A DNA stretch of 7,135 bases from NCBI GenBank assembly GCA_025925615.1, contig JAICLN010000221.1, positions 1-7,135 on the forward strand. The letters run 5' to 3'. The stretch comes from Actinomycetospora sp. Its GTDB lineage: Bacteria; Actinomycetota; Actinomycetes; Mycobacteriales; Pseudonocardiaceae. The notes beneath the pieces are model-generated. The model was given only the letters and a program-made list of their open reading frames with translations, searched no databases and was not told where the DNA came from. The position numbers and the translations under genes are program-made. Shown here piece after piece: positions 1-6,091 of this stretch (the stretch's first letter is position 1; each line of letters starts with the position of its first letter).

Positions 1-885
1 CGGGAAGTCGACGAGGCGCCGGGAGACGGCGACCTGCGCGCCCGGCGCGCTGCGCTCGAGACCGCCCGCGCCTCCCTGCGGCGCGAGCACCACGTGCGCT
101 GGCGCTCCGAGCTCGCCGCGGCCCGGCTCGCCGTCACCGACGACCTGACCCGGCGGCTGCGCGCCCTCGGGCTCCGCCACCGCGACCGGCTCGACACCGC
201 GACCCGCGCCGAGCTGGCCGACCTCGCCGAGACCGTGGCCGGGGAGGTCGCCCGGGAGGCCGAGGCGGTCGTCGCCGGGCTCGGGGACCGGTTGCGGGCC
301 CTCGTCGTCGACACCCTGGCCACGCTGGTTCCGCCCGGGGAGCTCGCCGCGCTGCGCATCCCGCCCCCGGAGCCACGCCCGGACCTCCCGGTCCCGAGCC
401 CGCGCCGGCCCGACCGGCTCCTCGTGGTCGCCGGCGCCTCGGGCGGCCTGGGCCTGTCCCGGCTCGCGCTGCTGCCGCTGCTCGCGGTGCCGGTCGCCCC
501 GGTCGTCGGGGCGGCGCTCGTGCCGGTGTCGGTCGGGATCGGGCTCGGCGCGGCGGGCTGGCTCGCGCACTCCCGACGGCGGGCGGCGGACCGCGCGCAC
601 GCCCGGGCGTGGCTCGCGGAGGCCCTGGCCCAGGCCCGCGCGGACCTCGAGCGGGTCCTCACCGAGGCGCTCATCGCGGCCGAGCGCGAGATCACCCTCG
701 CCCTGGACCGGGCGCTCGACCGGCGGGCGCGCGAGGTCGACGCGGCGCTGCGCGGGGTGGGCGAGGAGGTCCGGGCCGCCGTCGAGCAGCGCGGCCGCGA
801 CGAGGCCCGGGCGGAGCGCGTGCGCCGGGCCGCCGTCCGCGCGGAGACGGTGCTGGCGCGGCTCGCGGCGGCCCGGGACCGGTAG
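1..885 (+). CDS. C-terminal part of a probable dynamin-like GTPase (5' end outside window)
   Basis: The reading frame is open from the first base and ends at TAG (883-885), giving 294 visible residues. No stop precedes the first in-frame GTG (94), so the gene almost certainly starts upstream. Visible residues 1-140 are rich in Arg, Glu, Ala and Leu with heptad-like spacing and look helical. Residues about 141-190 form a Gly/Ala/Val/Leu/Pro-rich hydrophobic stretch ending in WLAHSRRR. Residues about 195-290 are again charged and helical. Charged helices around a hydrophobic, Gly-rich paddle are typical of the C-terminal half of bacterial dynamin-like membrane-remodelling GTPases (the IniA group in actinobacteria). 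No GTPase motif (P-loop, DxxG) is visible because that half would lie upstream, so the family is inferred from architecture only. Another membrane-associated coiled-coil protein is possible. Confidence 0.55.
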   Translation, partial: REVDEAPGDGDLRARRAALETARASLRREHHVRWRSELAAARLAVTDDLTRRLRALGLRHRDRLDTATRAELADLAETVAGEVAREAEAVVAGLGDRLRALVVDTLATLVPPGELAALRIPPPEPRPDLPVPSPRRPDRLLVVAGASGGLGLSRLALLPLLAVPVAPVVGAALVPVSVGIGLGAAGWLAHSRRRAADRAHARAWLAEALAQARADLERVLTEALIAAEREITLALDRALDRRAREVDAALRGVGEEVRAAVEQRGRDEARAERVRRAAVRAETVLARLAAARDR

Positions 886-904
886 CCCCCGACGGGTACA
901 TGAG

Positions 905-951
905 GCAGATCGGCAGCGCCTCCGGCCTGCGTGCAGTGCCCCTGATCACCG
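905..951. repeat. 47-nt intergenic direct repeat, copy 1
   Basis: First copy of a 47-nt element that recurs 83 nt downstream with only three mismatches (44/47 identical). It contains the small inverted repeat CTGC-GT-GCAG (927-936) and the palindrome TGATCA (943-948). It lies 20 nt after the stop codon of the upstream gene. I do not recognise it as a known IS end or riboswitch. Confidence 0.9.
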
Positions 952-965
952 GGACCGTCCGGCCA

Positions 966-978
966 CCCTCGACGAGGG
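966..978. other. Small hairpin between the two 47-nt repeats
   Basis: CCCTC-GAC-GAGGG forms a 5-bp stem with a 3-nt loop in the 36-nt spacer between the repeat copies. It could act as a weak terminator for the upstream gene, but there is no T-tract and the stem is short. It may be only part of the repeat unit. Confidence 0.35.
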
Positions 979-987
979 GCGCACCAC

Positions 988-1034
988 GCAGGTCGGCAAC
1001 GCCTCCGGGCTGCGTGCAGTGCCCCTGATCACCG
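988..1034. repeat. 47-nt intergenic direct repeat, copy 2
   Basis: Second copy, differing from copy 1 at three bases (A to G, G to A and C to G, all in its first half). The last 25 bases are identical in both copies. The CTGC-GT-GCAG inverted repeat (1010-1019) and TGATCA are kept. The 12-mer TCACCGGGACCG that runs out of copy 1 (946-957) reappears at 1047-1058, 13 nt after the end of copy 2, so the duplicated unit may originally have been longer and copy 2 may carry a small insertion. Confidence 0.9.
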
Positions 1035-1105
1035 ACCGCGGCGTCCTCACCGGGACCGGGGCGGCCGATTCGCCCGAACCGCCACCAGTGGCACCGGCGG
1101 GCACC

Positions 1106-1111
1106 TAGCGT
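1106..1111 (+). promoter_or_regulatory. Candidate -10 element (TAGCGT) for a leaderless transcript
   Basis: TAGCGT fits the actinobacterial TAnnnT -10 pattern and ends 7 nt before the GTG at 1119. A transcript starting about 7 nt downstream would begin at that start codon. There is no Shine-Dalgarno-like sequence here, which fits a leaderless mRNA. No clear -35 is visible. Confidence 0.45.
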
Positions 1112-1118
1112 GCCGGGC

Positions 1119-1520
1119 GTGCCCGACGCCGCACCCGACCTCGCCGTCCCGGACCCTGCCCTGCCCGGGGGACCGGACGCCGCCGCACCCGACGTCGCGG
1201 ACGCCTGGGGCCCGGCGGGCGCGGCGATGCTGACCGGCGACCTCGTCCCGGGCGCCCCGGTCCTCGACGCGCCCACGGTCGACTCCGACGCCGACGGCGT
1301 GGCCGACACCGCCGTCACCGAGGTGTCCGGCGAGCTGGTCCTGGCCACCGACCTGGACCACGACGCCCGGGCGGACGCGGTCACCCGGGTCGGTCCGGAC
1401 GGCGTCGTCACCGCGCGGGCCGGGGAGGCCGGACCGGAGCAGGTGGACCATCGCTGGGACGCGCCGCCGCCCCCGGCGCCGTCGGTGGACCCGCACACCG
1501 GCGAGTGGATCCGGGAGTAG
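1119..1520 (+). CDS. Small acidic Asp-rich protein with two calcium-loop-like repeats (possibly DUF6802-type)
   Basis: A protein of 133 residues from GTG 1119, or 136 from the in-frame GTG at 1110; I prefer 1119 because it lies 7 nt after a -10-like TAGCGT that overlaps the earlier start. The N-terminal third is low-complexity Pro/Ala/Asp. The middle has two Asp-rich loops, DSDADGVAD and DLDHDARAD, which match the DxDxDGxxD and DxDxDxxxD spacing of thrombospondin-3/dockerin-like calcium loops, each followed by a short beta-like strand. The C-terminus has a PPPPAP linker and ends TGEWIRE. No signal peptide or membrane segment is visible. This resembles small Asp-rich actinobacterial proteins of the DUF6802 kind, but the assignment is from memory of the pattern. 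Function is unknown; metal binding is an inference. It is followed by a terminator-like hairpin, so it is probably transcribed separately from tldD. Confidence 0.7.
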   Translation: MPDAAPDLAVPDPALPGGPDAAAPDVADAWGPAGAAMLTGDLVPGAPVLDAPTVDSDADGVADTAVTEVSGELVLATDLDHDARADAVTRVGPDGVVTARAGEAGPEQVDHRWDAPPPPAPSVDPHTGEWIRE

Positions 1521-1531
1521 CGCGTCGTCGG

Positions 1532-1552
1532 TCCCCCGCCGCGGTCGGGGGG
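1532..1552 (+). terminator. GC hairpin between the Asp-rich gene and tldD
   Basis: CCCCCG (1533-1538) pairs with CGGGGG (1546-1551) across a 7-nt loop, and a T-G wobble at 1532/1552 can extend the stem. It begins 12 nt after the stop codon at 1520. There is no T-tract afterwards, as is common for actinobacterial terminators. It also lies where the -35 region of tldD would be. Confidence 0.5.
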
Positions 1553-1558
1553 CTCTAG

Positions 1559-1564
1559 TACGGT
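1559..1564 (+). promoter_or_regulatory. Candidate -10 element (TACGGT) of the tldD-tldE operon
   Basis: TACGGT fits TAnnnT and ends 6 nt before the GTG start at 1571, so the predicted transcript begins at or next to the start codon. The overlapping TAGTAC (1556-1561) is an alternative register. No ribosome binding site is visible upstream of the start. The -35 region is occupied by the GC hairpin and has no TTGACA-like sequence. Confidence 0.5.
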
Positions 1565-1570
1565 CCGGCC

Positions 1571-3127
1571 GTGTCGATCGAGAGCGCGCCCGCCGGGCGC
1601 CCCGATGCCGTGCACGAGGTGGACGCCGACTTCCTCGCGCTGCCGCTGCGCGAGGTCGCGGCCGCCGCGCTCGAGGCCGCGCGGGCCGGAGGTGCCGAGC
1701 ACGCCGACGTGCGCGTGCACCGCATCCGCAGCGCCGTGCTCGAGCTGCGCGACGCCCGCGTCGTGACCTCCTCCGACACCGACGAGGTCGGGCTCGCCGT
1801 CCGGGTCCTGCGCGAGGGCGTGTGGGGTTTCGCCGCCCACGTCGACCTCACGCCGGGCACCGCCGCCGCCACCGCCCGCCGCGCGCTCGACGTCGCCGCC
1901 ACCCTCGCACCCGTCGCCCGGGAGACGATCACCCTCGCCGCCGAGCCGGTGCACGCCGACGCCACCTGGGTCTCGCCCTACGACCTCGACCCCTTCGCGG
2001 TCGACCCGGGCGAGCGGATCGCCCTGCTCACCGACCGCTCGGCCGCGCTGCTCGCCGCCCCGGGGGTCGACCACGTGGAGGCCGTCTGCCTGCAGGTCAA
2101 GGAGCAGACCTTCTACGCCGACCTCGCGGGCACCGTCACCACCCAGCAGCGGGTGCGGGTCGATCCTGGGATCAGCATCACCGCGGTCGACCGCGACGGC
2201 GGGGGCTTCGAGTCGCTGCGCTCGATCGCACCGCCGGTCGGGCGGGGATGGGAGTACCTCACCGGCACCGGGTGGGACTGGGACGCCGAGCTCGCCGAGC
2301 TGCCGGTGCTGCTCGCCGAGAAGCTCGCGGCGCCGTCGGTCACCGCCGGGCCGACCGATCTGGTCATCGACCCGACCAACCTGTGGCTGGTCATCCACGA
2401 GTCGATCGGCCACGCCACGGAGTACGACCGCGCGATCGGCTACGAGGCGGCCTACGCGGGCACCAGCTTCGCGACGCCCGACCAGCTGGGCACCCTGCGC
2501 TACGGCAGCGACGTCCTGCGGGTCACCGGGGACCGCACGGTGCCGCACGGCCTGGCGAGCGTCGCCTACGACGACGACGGCGTCTCCACCGCCGAGACCG
2601 GGCCGTTCGACCTGATCCGCGACGGCGTGCTCGTCGGCTACCAGGTCGACCGGTCCTTCGCGCCCCGCCTGGGCCTCGAGCGGTCCAACGGCTGCGCCTA
2701 CGCCGACTCCGCGGGCCACGTCCCGCTGCAGCGCATGGCGAACGTCTCGCTGTCGCCCGACCCGCACGCGGACACCAGCACCGCCGAGCTGATCTCCCGG
2801 GTCGAGGACGGGATCTACGTGGTCGGGGACCGCTCCTGGTCGATCGACATGCAGCGCTACAACTTCCAGTTCACCGGCCAGCGCTTCTACCGGATCTCCG
2901 GCGGCGAGCTCGCCGGCCAGGTCCGCGACGTCGCCTACCAGGCCACGACCACCGACTTCTGGGGCGCGATGGAGGCGGTGGGCGGACCCTCGACGTGGCG
3001 GTTGGGCGGCGCGTTCACCTGCGGCAAGGCCCAGCCCGGACAGGTCGCCCCGGTGAGCCACGGCTGCCCGAGCGCCCTGTTCCGGGGGATCGACGTGCTG
3101 AACACCGCGAGTGAGGCCGGCCGGTGA
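1571..3127 (+). CDS. tldD: TldD, zinc-binding catalytic subunit of the TldD/TldE metalloprotease
   Basis: A 518-residue cytoplasmic protein of the TldD/PmbA (U62) family. TldD pairs with TldE to form a chamber-like heterodimeric protease that threads unfolded peptides in; in Escherichia coli it removes the microcin B17 leader and degrades the antitoxin CcdA. The sequence shows the TldD signature HESIGH at residues 276-281, matching the HExxxH zinc motif, followed by ATEYD and GTSFATPDQLG. A C-terminal TCGKAQPGQ segment carries Cys484, placed where the third metal ligand of TldD lies. The N-terminal domain (about residues 20-200) has the mixed alpha/beta look of the family, and the length is close to normal for actinobacterial members. 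The GTG at 1571 is chosen because a -10-like element ends 6 nt upstream, suggesting a leaderless transcript. The stop overlaps the start of tldE (GTGA, 4 nt), so the subunits are co-translated. No peptide substrate is encoded nearby. Confidence 0.95.
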   Translation: MSIESAPAGRPDAVHEVDADFLALPLREVAAAALEAARAGGAEHADVRVHRIRSAVLELRDARVVTSSDTDEVGLAVRVLREGVWGFAAHVDLTPGTAAATARRALDVAATLAPVARETITLAAEPVHADATWVSPYDLDPFAVDPGERIALLTDRSAALLAAPGVDHVEAVCLQVKEQTFYADLAGTVTTQQRVRVDPGISITAVDRDGGGFESLRSIAPPVGRGWEYLTGTGWDWDAELAELPVLLAEKLAAPSVTAGPTDLVIDPTNLWLVIHESIGHATEYDRAIGYEAAYAGTSFATPDQLGTLRYGSDVLRVTGDRTVPHGLASVAYDDDGVSTAETGPFDLIRDGVLVGYQVDRSFAPRLGLERSNGCAYADSAGHVPLQRMANVSLSPDPHADTSTAELISRVEDGIYVVGDRSWSIDMQRYNFQFTGQRFYRISGGELAGQVRDVAYQATTTDFWGAMEAVGGPSTWRLGGAFTCGKAQPGQVAPVSHGCPSALFRGIDVLNTASEAGR

Positions 3128-4572
3128 CCACCGTGACCACGAGCCCCGCCGCCCTCGTCGAGCGGATCCTCGAGATCGCCCGCCGCGTGCGCCCCGACGC
3201 CGGGGCCGCCGTGCTGGTCCGCGAGACCTCCGAGGCCGTCCTGCGCTGGGCGAACTCGACGATGACCACCAACGGCACGACCACCGACCGCACCGTCGGG
3301 ATCGTCCTGCTCGTGCCGCTGTCCGCGGGCGGGACCGGGGCGGGTGTCGTGCGGCTCTCCGCACCGGAACGGCTGATCGGCGCCGCGGACGACCACGCGG
3401 GCGCGGACGCCACCCTCGAGGCCGCGGTGCGCGAGGCCGTGGTCGCCGCCGAGCGCGCCGGCCCCGCGCGGGACGCCGCCGAGCTCCCCGCGCCCACCGG
3501 ACCGGCGGACACCGACTTCGTCGCCGCGGCCGGCGAGACCTCCGCAGGGGTGTTCACCGGCCTCGCCGCGGCCCTGGCCGACTCCTTCGGGTCCGACCAC
3601 TCGGCCGGGTTCGCCGACCACCACGTCACCACCACCTGGCTCGGGACGACGGCGGGCGTGCGGCGGCGCTGGGTGAGCCCCGGCGGCGCGGTGGAGGTCA
3701 ACCTCAAGGACCCGGCGACGGGCTCCTCGGTGTGGGGCGGGCGGAGCTCCCGGGACTTCGCCGACGTCGACCTGCCCGGCCTGCTGGGCGACCTGCGCAG
3801 CCGGCTCGCCTGGGGGCGGCGCCGGGTCGCGCTCGACGCCGGGCACCACGAGACGATCCTGCCGCCCTCGGCGGTCAGCGACTTCATGATCTACCTCGCG
3901 TGGTCGATGGGCGGTCGGCCGGCGCAGGAGGGCCGCAGCGCGCTCTCCCGCGCGGGCGGCACCCGCGTCGGCGAGCAGCTCACGACGCTCCCGCTCACCC
4001 TCGCCGGGGACCCGGACGCCCCCGGCTTCCCGGGCCTGACCTATGAGCCGGTGCTCGCGACCACGAGCTCGGGCGACGAGGTGTCGGTGTTCGACAACGG
4101 CGCGGTCACCCGTCGCACGGAGTGGCTGCGCGACGGCCGGGTCGGCGAGCTGGCCTACCCCCGCGCCGCCGCCGCGGAGTTCGCCGCCGACGGCGCCCGG
4201 TTCGCCCCGCCGTCGGAGAACCTCCTGCTCACCGGGGGGTCGGACGCCTCGCTCGAGGACATGGTCGCCTCGACGCGACGCGGCCTGCTGCTGACCTGCC
4301 TCTGGTACATGCGCGAGGTCGACCCGGAGACCATGCTGCTCACCGGGCTGACCCGCGACGGCGTCTACCTCGTCGAGGACGGCGAGGTCACCGCCGAGGT
4401 CAACAACTTCCGGTTCAACGAGTCCCCACTCGACCTCGTGCGCCGCGCGACGGAGGCCGGGGCCACGTCCCGGACGCTGCCCCGCGAGTGGAAGGACTGG
4501 TTCACCCTCGCGGCGATGCCCCCGTTGCGGATCCCGGACTTCAACATGTCGTCGGTCTCGCAGGCCAGCTGA
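3124..4572 (+). CDS. tldE: TldE (PmbA), non-catalytic partner subunit of the TldD/TldE protease
   Basis: A 482-residue protein of the TldD/PmbA family, cytoplasmic and expected to complete the heterodimer with TldD. It lacks the HExxxH zinc motif: the equivalent central stretch near residue 255 reads MIYLAWSMGG. That loss is the hallmark of TldE/PmbA, which shapes the active-site chamber but does not bind the metal. Conserved features are the WANSTMTTNGTTTDR strand region near the N-terminus, VSVFDNGAVTRR, the LLTGLTRDGVYLVEDGE segment and the C-terminal NNFRFNESP (residues 427-435) ending in PPLRIPDFNMSSVSQAS. The GTG start at 3124 overlaps the tldD stop by 4 nt, so translation is probably coupled; an in-frame GTG at 3133 is a weaker alternative. 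It is the last certain gene of the operon, because an 88-nt gap separates it from the next gene. Confidence 0.93.
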   Translation: MTTVTTSPAALVERILEIARRVRPDAGAAVLVRETSEAVLRWANSTMTTNGTTTDRTVGIVLLVPLSAGGTGAGVVRLSAPERLIGAADDHAGADATLEAAVREAVVAAERAGPARDAAELPAPTGPADTDFVAAAGETSAGVFTGLAAALADSFGSDHSAGFADHHVTTTWLGTTAGVRRRWVSPGGAVEVNLKDPATGSSVWGGRSSRDFADVDLPGLLGDLRSRLAWGRRRVALDAGHHETILPPSAVSDFMIYLAWSMGGRPAQEGRSALSRAGGTRVGEQLTTLPLTLAGDPDAPGFPGLTYEPVLATTSSGDEVSVFDNGAVTRRTEWLRDGRVGELAYPRAAAAEFAADGARFAPPSENLLLTGGSDASLEDMVASTRRGLLLTCLWYMREVDPETMLLTGLTRDGVYLVEDGEVTAEVNNFRFNESPLDLVRRATEAGATSRTLPREWKDWFTLAAMPPLRIPDFNMSSVSQAS

Positions 4573-4660
4573 GACCGTGCGGCACCGGTCGCCGAGTTCG
4601 TGACCGGATGGTGACGCCGATCCGTTCGGGCCGTCCCACCGTCGGGGAACTCCACCGCAC

Positions 4661-5026
4661 GTGACCGACTCCGCTGATCGAGCAGGCCGTCCGACCGTCG
4701 GCGCGCGCGCCGGGTCCGTCGTGCGCGGTGTCCTCGGGCTCCTGGGCGGTCTCGTCCGCCTCGTCACGGGGCTCTTCGCCACCGTCCTCGTCCTGCACAT
4801 CGTGCTCGTCGTGCTCGGGGCGAACCCGGCGAACGGCATCGCCCGGACGATCGCGGCGCTCGCCGACGCGCCCACCCTCGGCCTGCGCGACCTGTTCCTG
4901 CTCGGGAACCCGACGCTGCAGGTGATCGTCTCCTACGGACTGCCGGCCGTGGTGTGGGTGGCCGTGGGCGCCGTGGTCGTCGGGATCCTGCGCCTGCTCG
5001 GTCGACCGCGGTCCGGGCTCGCCTGA
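4661..5026 (+). CDS. Small integral membrane protein of unknown function
   Basis: A 121-residue protein starting at GTG 4661. A short charged N-terminus (about residues 1-20) precedes a long hydrophobic stretch (about 23-52). A central amphipathic segment follows with NPANGIARTIAALADAP and a LRDLFLLGNP turn (about 54-86). A second hydrophobic stretch spans about 88-113, and the tail is RLLGRPRSGLA. Two membrane helices separated by an NPxN-containing loop resemble the YggT-type layout, but I see no convincing match to that or any named family. A weak ribosome binding site, GGGGA (4644-4648), lies 12 nt before the start. The gene follows tldE after 88 nt and could be read through from that operon. 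It is followed by two hairpins, so transcription probably ends before the sirtuin gene. Confidence 0.7.
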   Translation: MTDSADRAGRPTVGARAGSVVRGVLGLLGGLVRLVTGLFATVLVLHIVLVVLGANPANGIARTIAALADAPTLGLRDLFLLGNPTLQVIVSYGLPAVVWVAVGAVVVGILRLLGRPRSGLA

Positions 5027-5029
5027 CTG

Positions 5030-5046
5030 CTCGGTGGGAGACCGAG
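5030..5046. terminator. Hairpin directly after the small membrane protein gene
   Basis: CTCGGT (5030-5035) pairs perfectly with ACCGAG (5041-5046) over a GGGAG loop. It begins 4 nt after the stop codon, the usual place for a terminator. No T-tract follows, so it would be an L-shaped, actinobacterial-type terminator. Confidence 0.55.
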
Positions 5047-5051
5047 GGGTG

Positions 5052-5072
5052 CGCGACGACCCGGGGGTCGCG
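5052..5072. terminator. Second hairpin upstream of the sirtuin gene
   Basis: CGCGAC (5052-5057) pairs with GTCGCG (5067-5072) over a 9-nt loop, 5 nt after the first hairpin. An alternative pairing GACCC/GGGTC exists inside it, so two folds compete. It may strengthen termination. Because it sits about 13-33 nt upstream of the candidate sirtuin -10, it could also be an operator. Confidence 0.4.
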
Positions 5073-5084
5073 GGCGGGCGAGGG

Positions 5085-5090
5085 CACACT
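5085..5090 (+). promoter_or_regulatory. Weak candidate -10 (CACACT) for the sirtuin gene
   Basis: CACACT ends 7 nt before the GTG at 5098, the same spacing as in the other two predicted leaderless genes of this window. It is a poor match to TAnnnT because the first base is C. The call rests mainly on position and on the absence of a convincing Shine-Dalgarno sequence. Confidence 0.3.
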
Positions 5091-5097
5091 GGAGCGT

Positions 5098-6015
5098 GTG
5101 GGACGAGTGGTGATGCGCTACCCGGGCGCGCCCGGGACGGTCGCCCAGGCGGCCTGGGAGGCCGAGGTCCCGCGCCGCGGCGAGCTGGGCGACCTGGCCG
5201 CGCTGGTCGGCTCGGGCGGGGTGTGCGTGCTCTCCGGGGCCGGGATCTCCACCGACTCCGGGATCCCGGACTACCGCGGCCCGTCGAGCGCGGCGCGCCG
5301 GCACGCGCCGATGACCTACAACGCCTTCGTCGGCGATCCCGGGGCCCGCCACCGCTACTGGGCCCGCAGCCACGTCGGCTGGCCGCAGATCGAGCGCGCC
5401 CGCCCCAACGAGGCCCACCGCGCCGTGGCCGCGCTGCAGCGCACCGGCCTCGTCACCGACGTCATCACCCAGAACGTCGACGGGCTGCACCAGGACGCCG
5501 GCGCCCGCGACGTCGTCGAGCTCCACGGCGCCCTCGCGCGGGTGGTGTGCCTGGGCTGCGCGGCCACGCACGACCGCGCCGCCGTCCAGGACCGGCTCGC
5601 CGCCGTCAACCGCGGCTTCGACGCCGACGTCGCCGCGCTGCGCTCCACCCAGGTCAACCCCGACGGCGACGCCGAGCTCCCGGCCGATCTCGTCGAACGG
5701 TTCACCATGATCGACTGCCCGGTCTGCGGGACCGGTCCGCTCAAGCCCGACGTCGTCTTCTTCGGGGAGTCGGTCCCCCGCCCGCGGGTCACGGCGTGCT
5801 TCGACCGGGTGGCCGGTGCCCGGGCGCTGCTCGTCCTCGGGTCCTCCCTGGCCGTGATGTCCGGACTGCGCTTCGCCCGCGCGGCGGCCCGGGCCGGCAT
5901 CCAGGTCGCGATCGTCACCGCCGGACCCAGCCGGGGCGACGACCTGGCGTCGGTGAGGCTCGCGTCACCTCTCGGTGAGGTGCTTCCGGGGCTGGTCAGC
6001 GCCCTCCGGGCCTGA
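5098..6015 (+). CDS. Sir2-family NAD+-dependent protein deacylase, class II (SIRT4-like)
   Basis: A 305-residue sirtuin from GTG 5098; ATG 5113 would give 300 residues. Sirtuins remove acetyl or other acyl groups from lysines, consuming NAD+ and releasing nicotinamide and O-acyl-ADP-ribose. Motifs in order: GAGISTDSGIPDYRG (residues 47-61, NAD+ binding), TQNVDGLH (124-131), ELHG with catalytic His143, zinc ligands Cys151, Cys154, Cys207 and Cys210, KPDVVFFGE and LVLGSSLAV. The segment RYWARSHVGWPQ, the 52-residue insert between the zinc Cys pairs and the C-terminal GPSRGDDLASVRL closely follow mitochondrial SIRT4. This places it in class II rather than with CobB-type class III enzymes. SIRT4 relatives have weak deacetylase activity and act as ADP-ribosyl transferase, lipoamidase or branched acyl-lysine deacylase, so the true substrate is open. 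The protein should be cytoplasmic. Two hairpins precede it and pckG follows after 232 nt. Confidence 0.93.
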   Translation: MGRVVMRYPGAPGTVAQAAWEAEVPRRGELGDLAALVGSGGVCVLSGAGISTDSGIPDYRGPSSAARRHAPMTYNAFVGDPGARHRYWARSHVGWPQIERARPNEAHRAVAALQRTGLVTDVITQNVDGLHQDAGARDVVELHGALARVVCLGCAATHDRAAVQDRLAAVNRGFDADVAALRSTQVNPDGDAELPADLVERFTMIDCPVCGTGPLKPDVVFFGESVPRPRVTACFDRVAGARALLVLGSSLAVMSGLRFARAAARAGIQVAIVTAGPSRGDDLASVRLASPLGEVLPGLVSALRA

Positions 6016-6024
6016 ATCGTTCAG
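6012..6024. terminator. Short hairpin over the sirtuin stop codon
   Basis: CTGAA-TCG-TTCAG is a perfect 5-bp stem with a 3-nt loop that includes the TGA stop (6013-6015). It is short and AT-containing, and no T-run follows, so terminator function is weakly supported. Confidence 0.25.
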
Positions 6025-6085
6025 CTTGATCGTGGAAGTGGTCCTCTCGACACCGGTGAGCGGTTCCGTCGGCAACATCTGTCGT

Positions 6086-6091
6086 TAACGT
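6086..6091 (+). promoter_or_regulatory. Candidate -10 (TAACGT) of the pckG promoter
   Basis: TAACGT matches TAnnnT. TTCCGT at 6064-6069 is a possible -35 with 16 nt spacing, though it is only a partial TTGACA match. Initiation would fall near 6098, leaving a leader of about 150 nt before the pckG ATG. This is the best promoter-like sequence I see in the 232-nt gap. Confidence 0.4.

Noticed and set aside
886..1118. CRISPR array
   Set aside because: There are only two repeat units, the repeat is longer than usual, the spacing is unlike an array and no cas gene is nearby.
692..3364. Very long open frame (890 codons) on the - strand
   Set aside because: It lies antisense to the conserved tldD gene and other coding regions, is dominated by Arg, Gly, Asp and Val in a pattern that mirrors GC-rich codons, and shows no family motif. 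It is a codon-bias shadow.
4585..4607. CCGGTC/GACCGG inverted repeat after tldE as a terminator
   Set aside because: The 6-bp stem has an 11-nt loop and no T-tract, and such sequences are frequent at this composition. It is too weak to call.
4629..4701. 17-nt near-repeat (GGCCGTCC-ACCGTCGG with one mismatch) at 4629-4645 and 4685-4701
   Set aside because: It is short and GC-rich, and the second copy is inside the coding region of the membrane protein. Chance similarity is the simpler explanation.
2935..4875. Long open frame (646 codons) on the - strand
   Set aside because: It is antisense to the end of tldD, all of tldE and the start of the membrane protein gene, with low-complexity composition and no recognisable domain.
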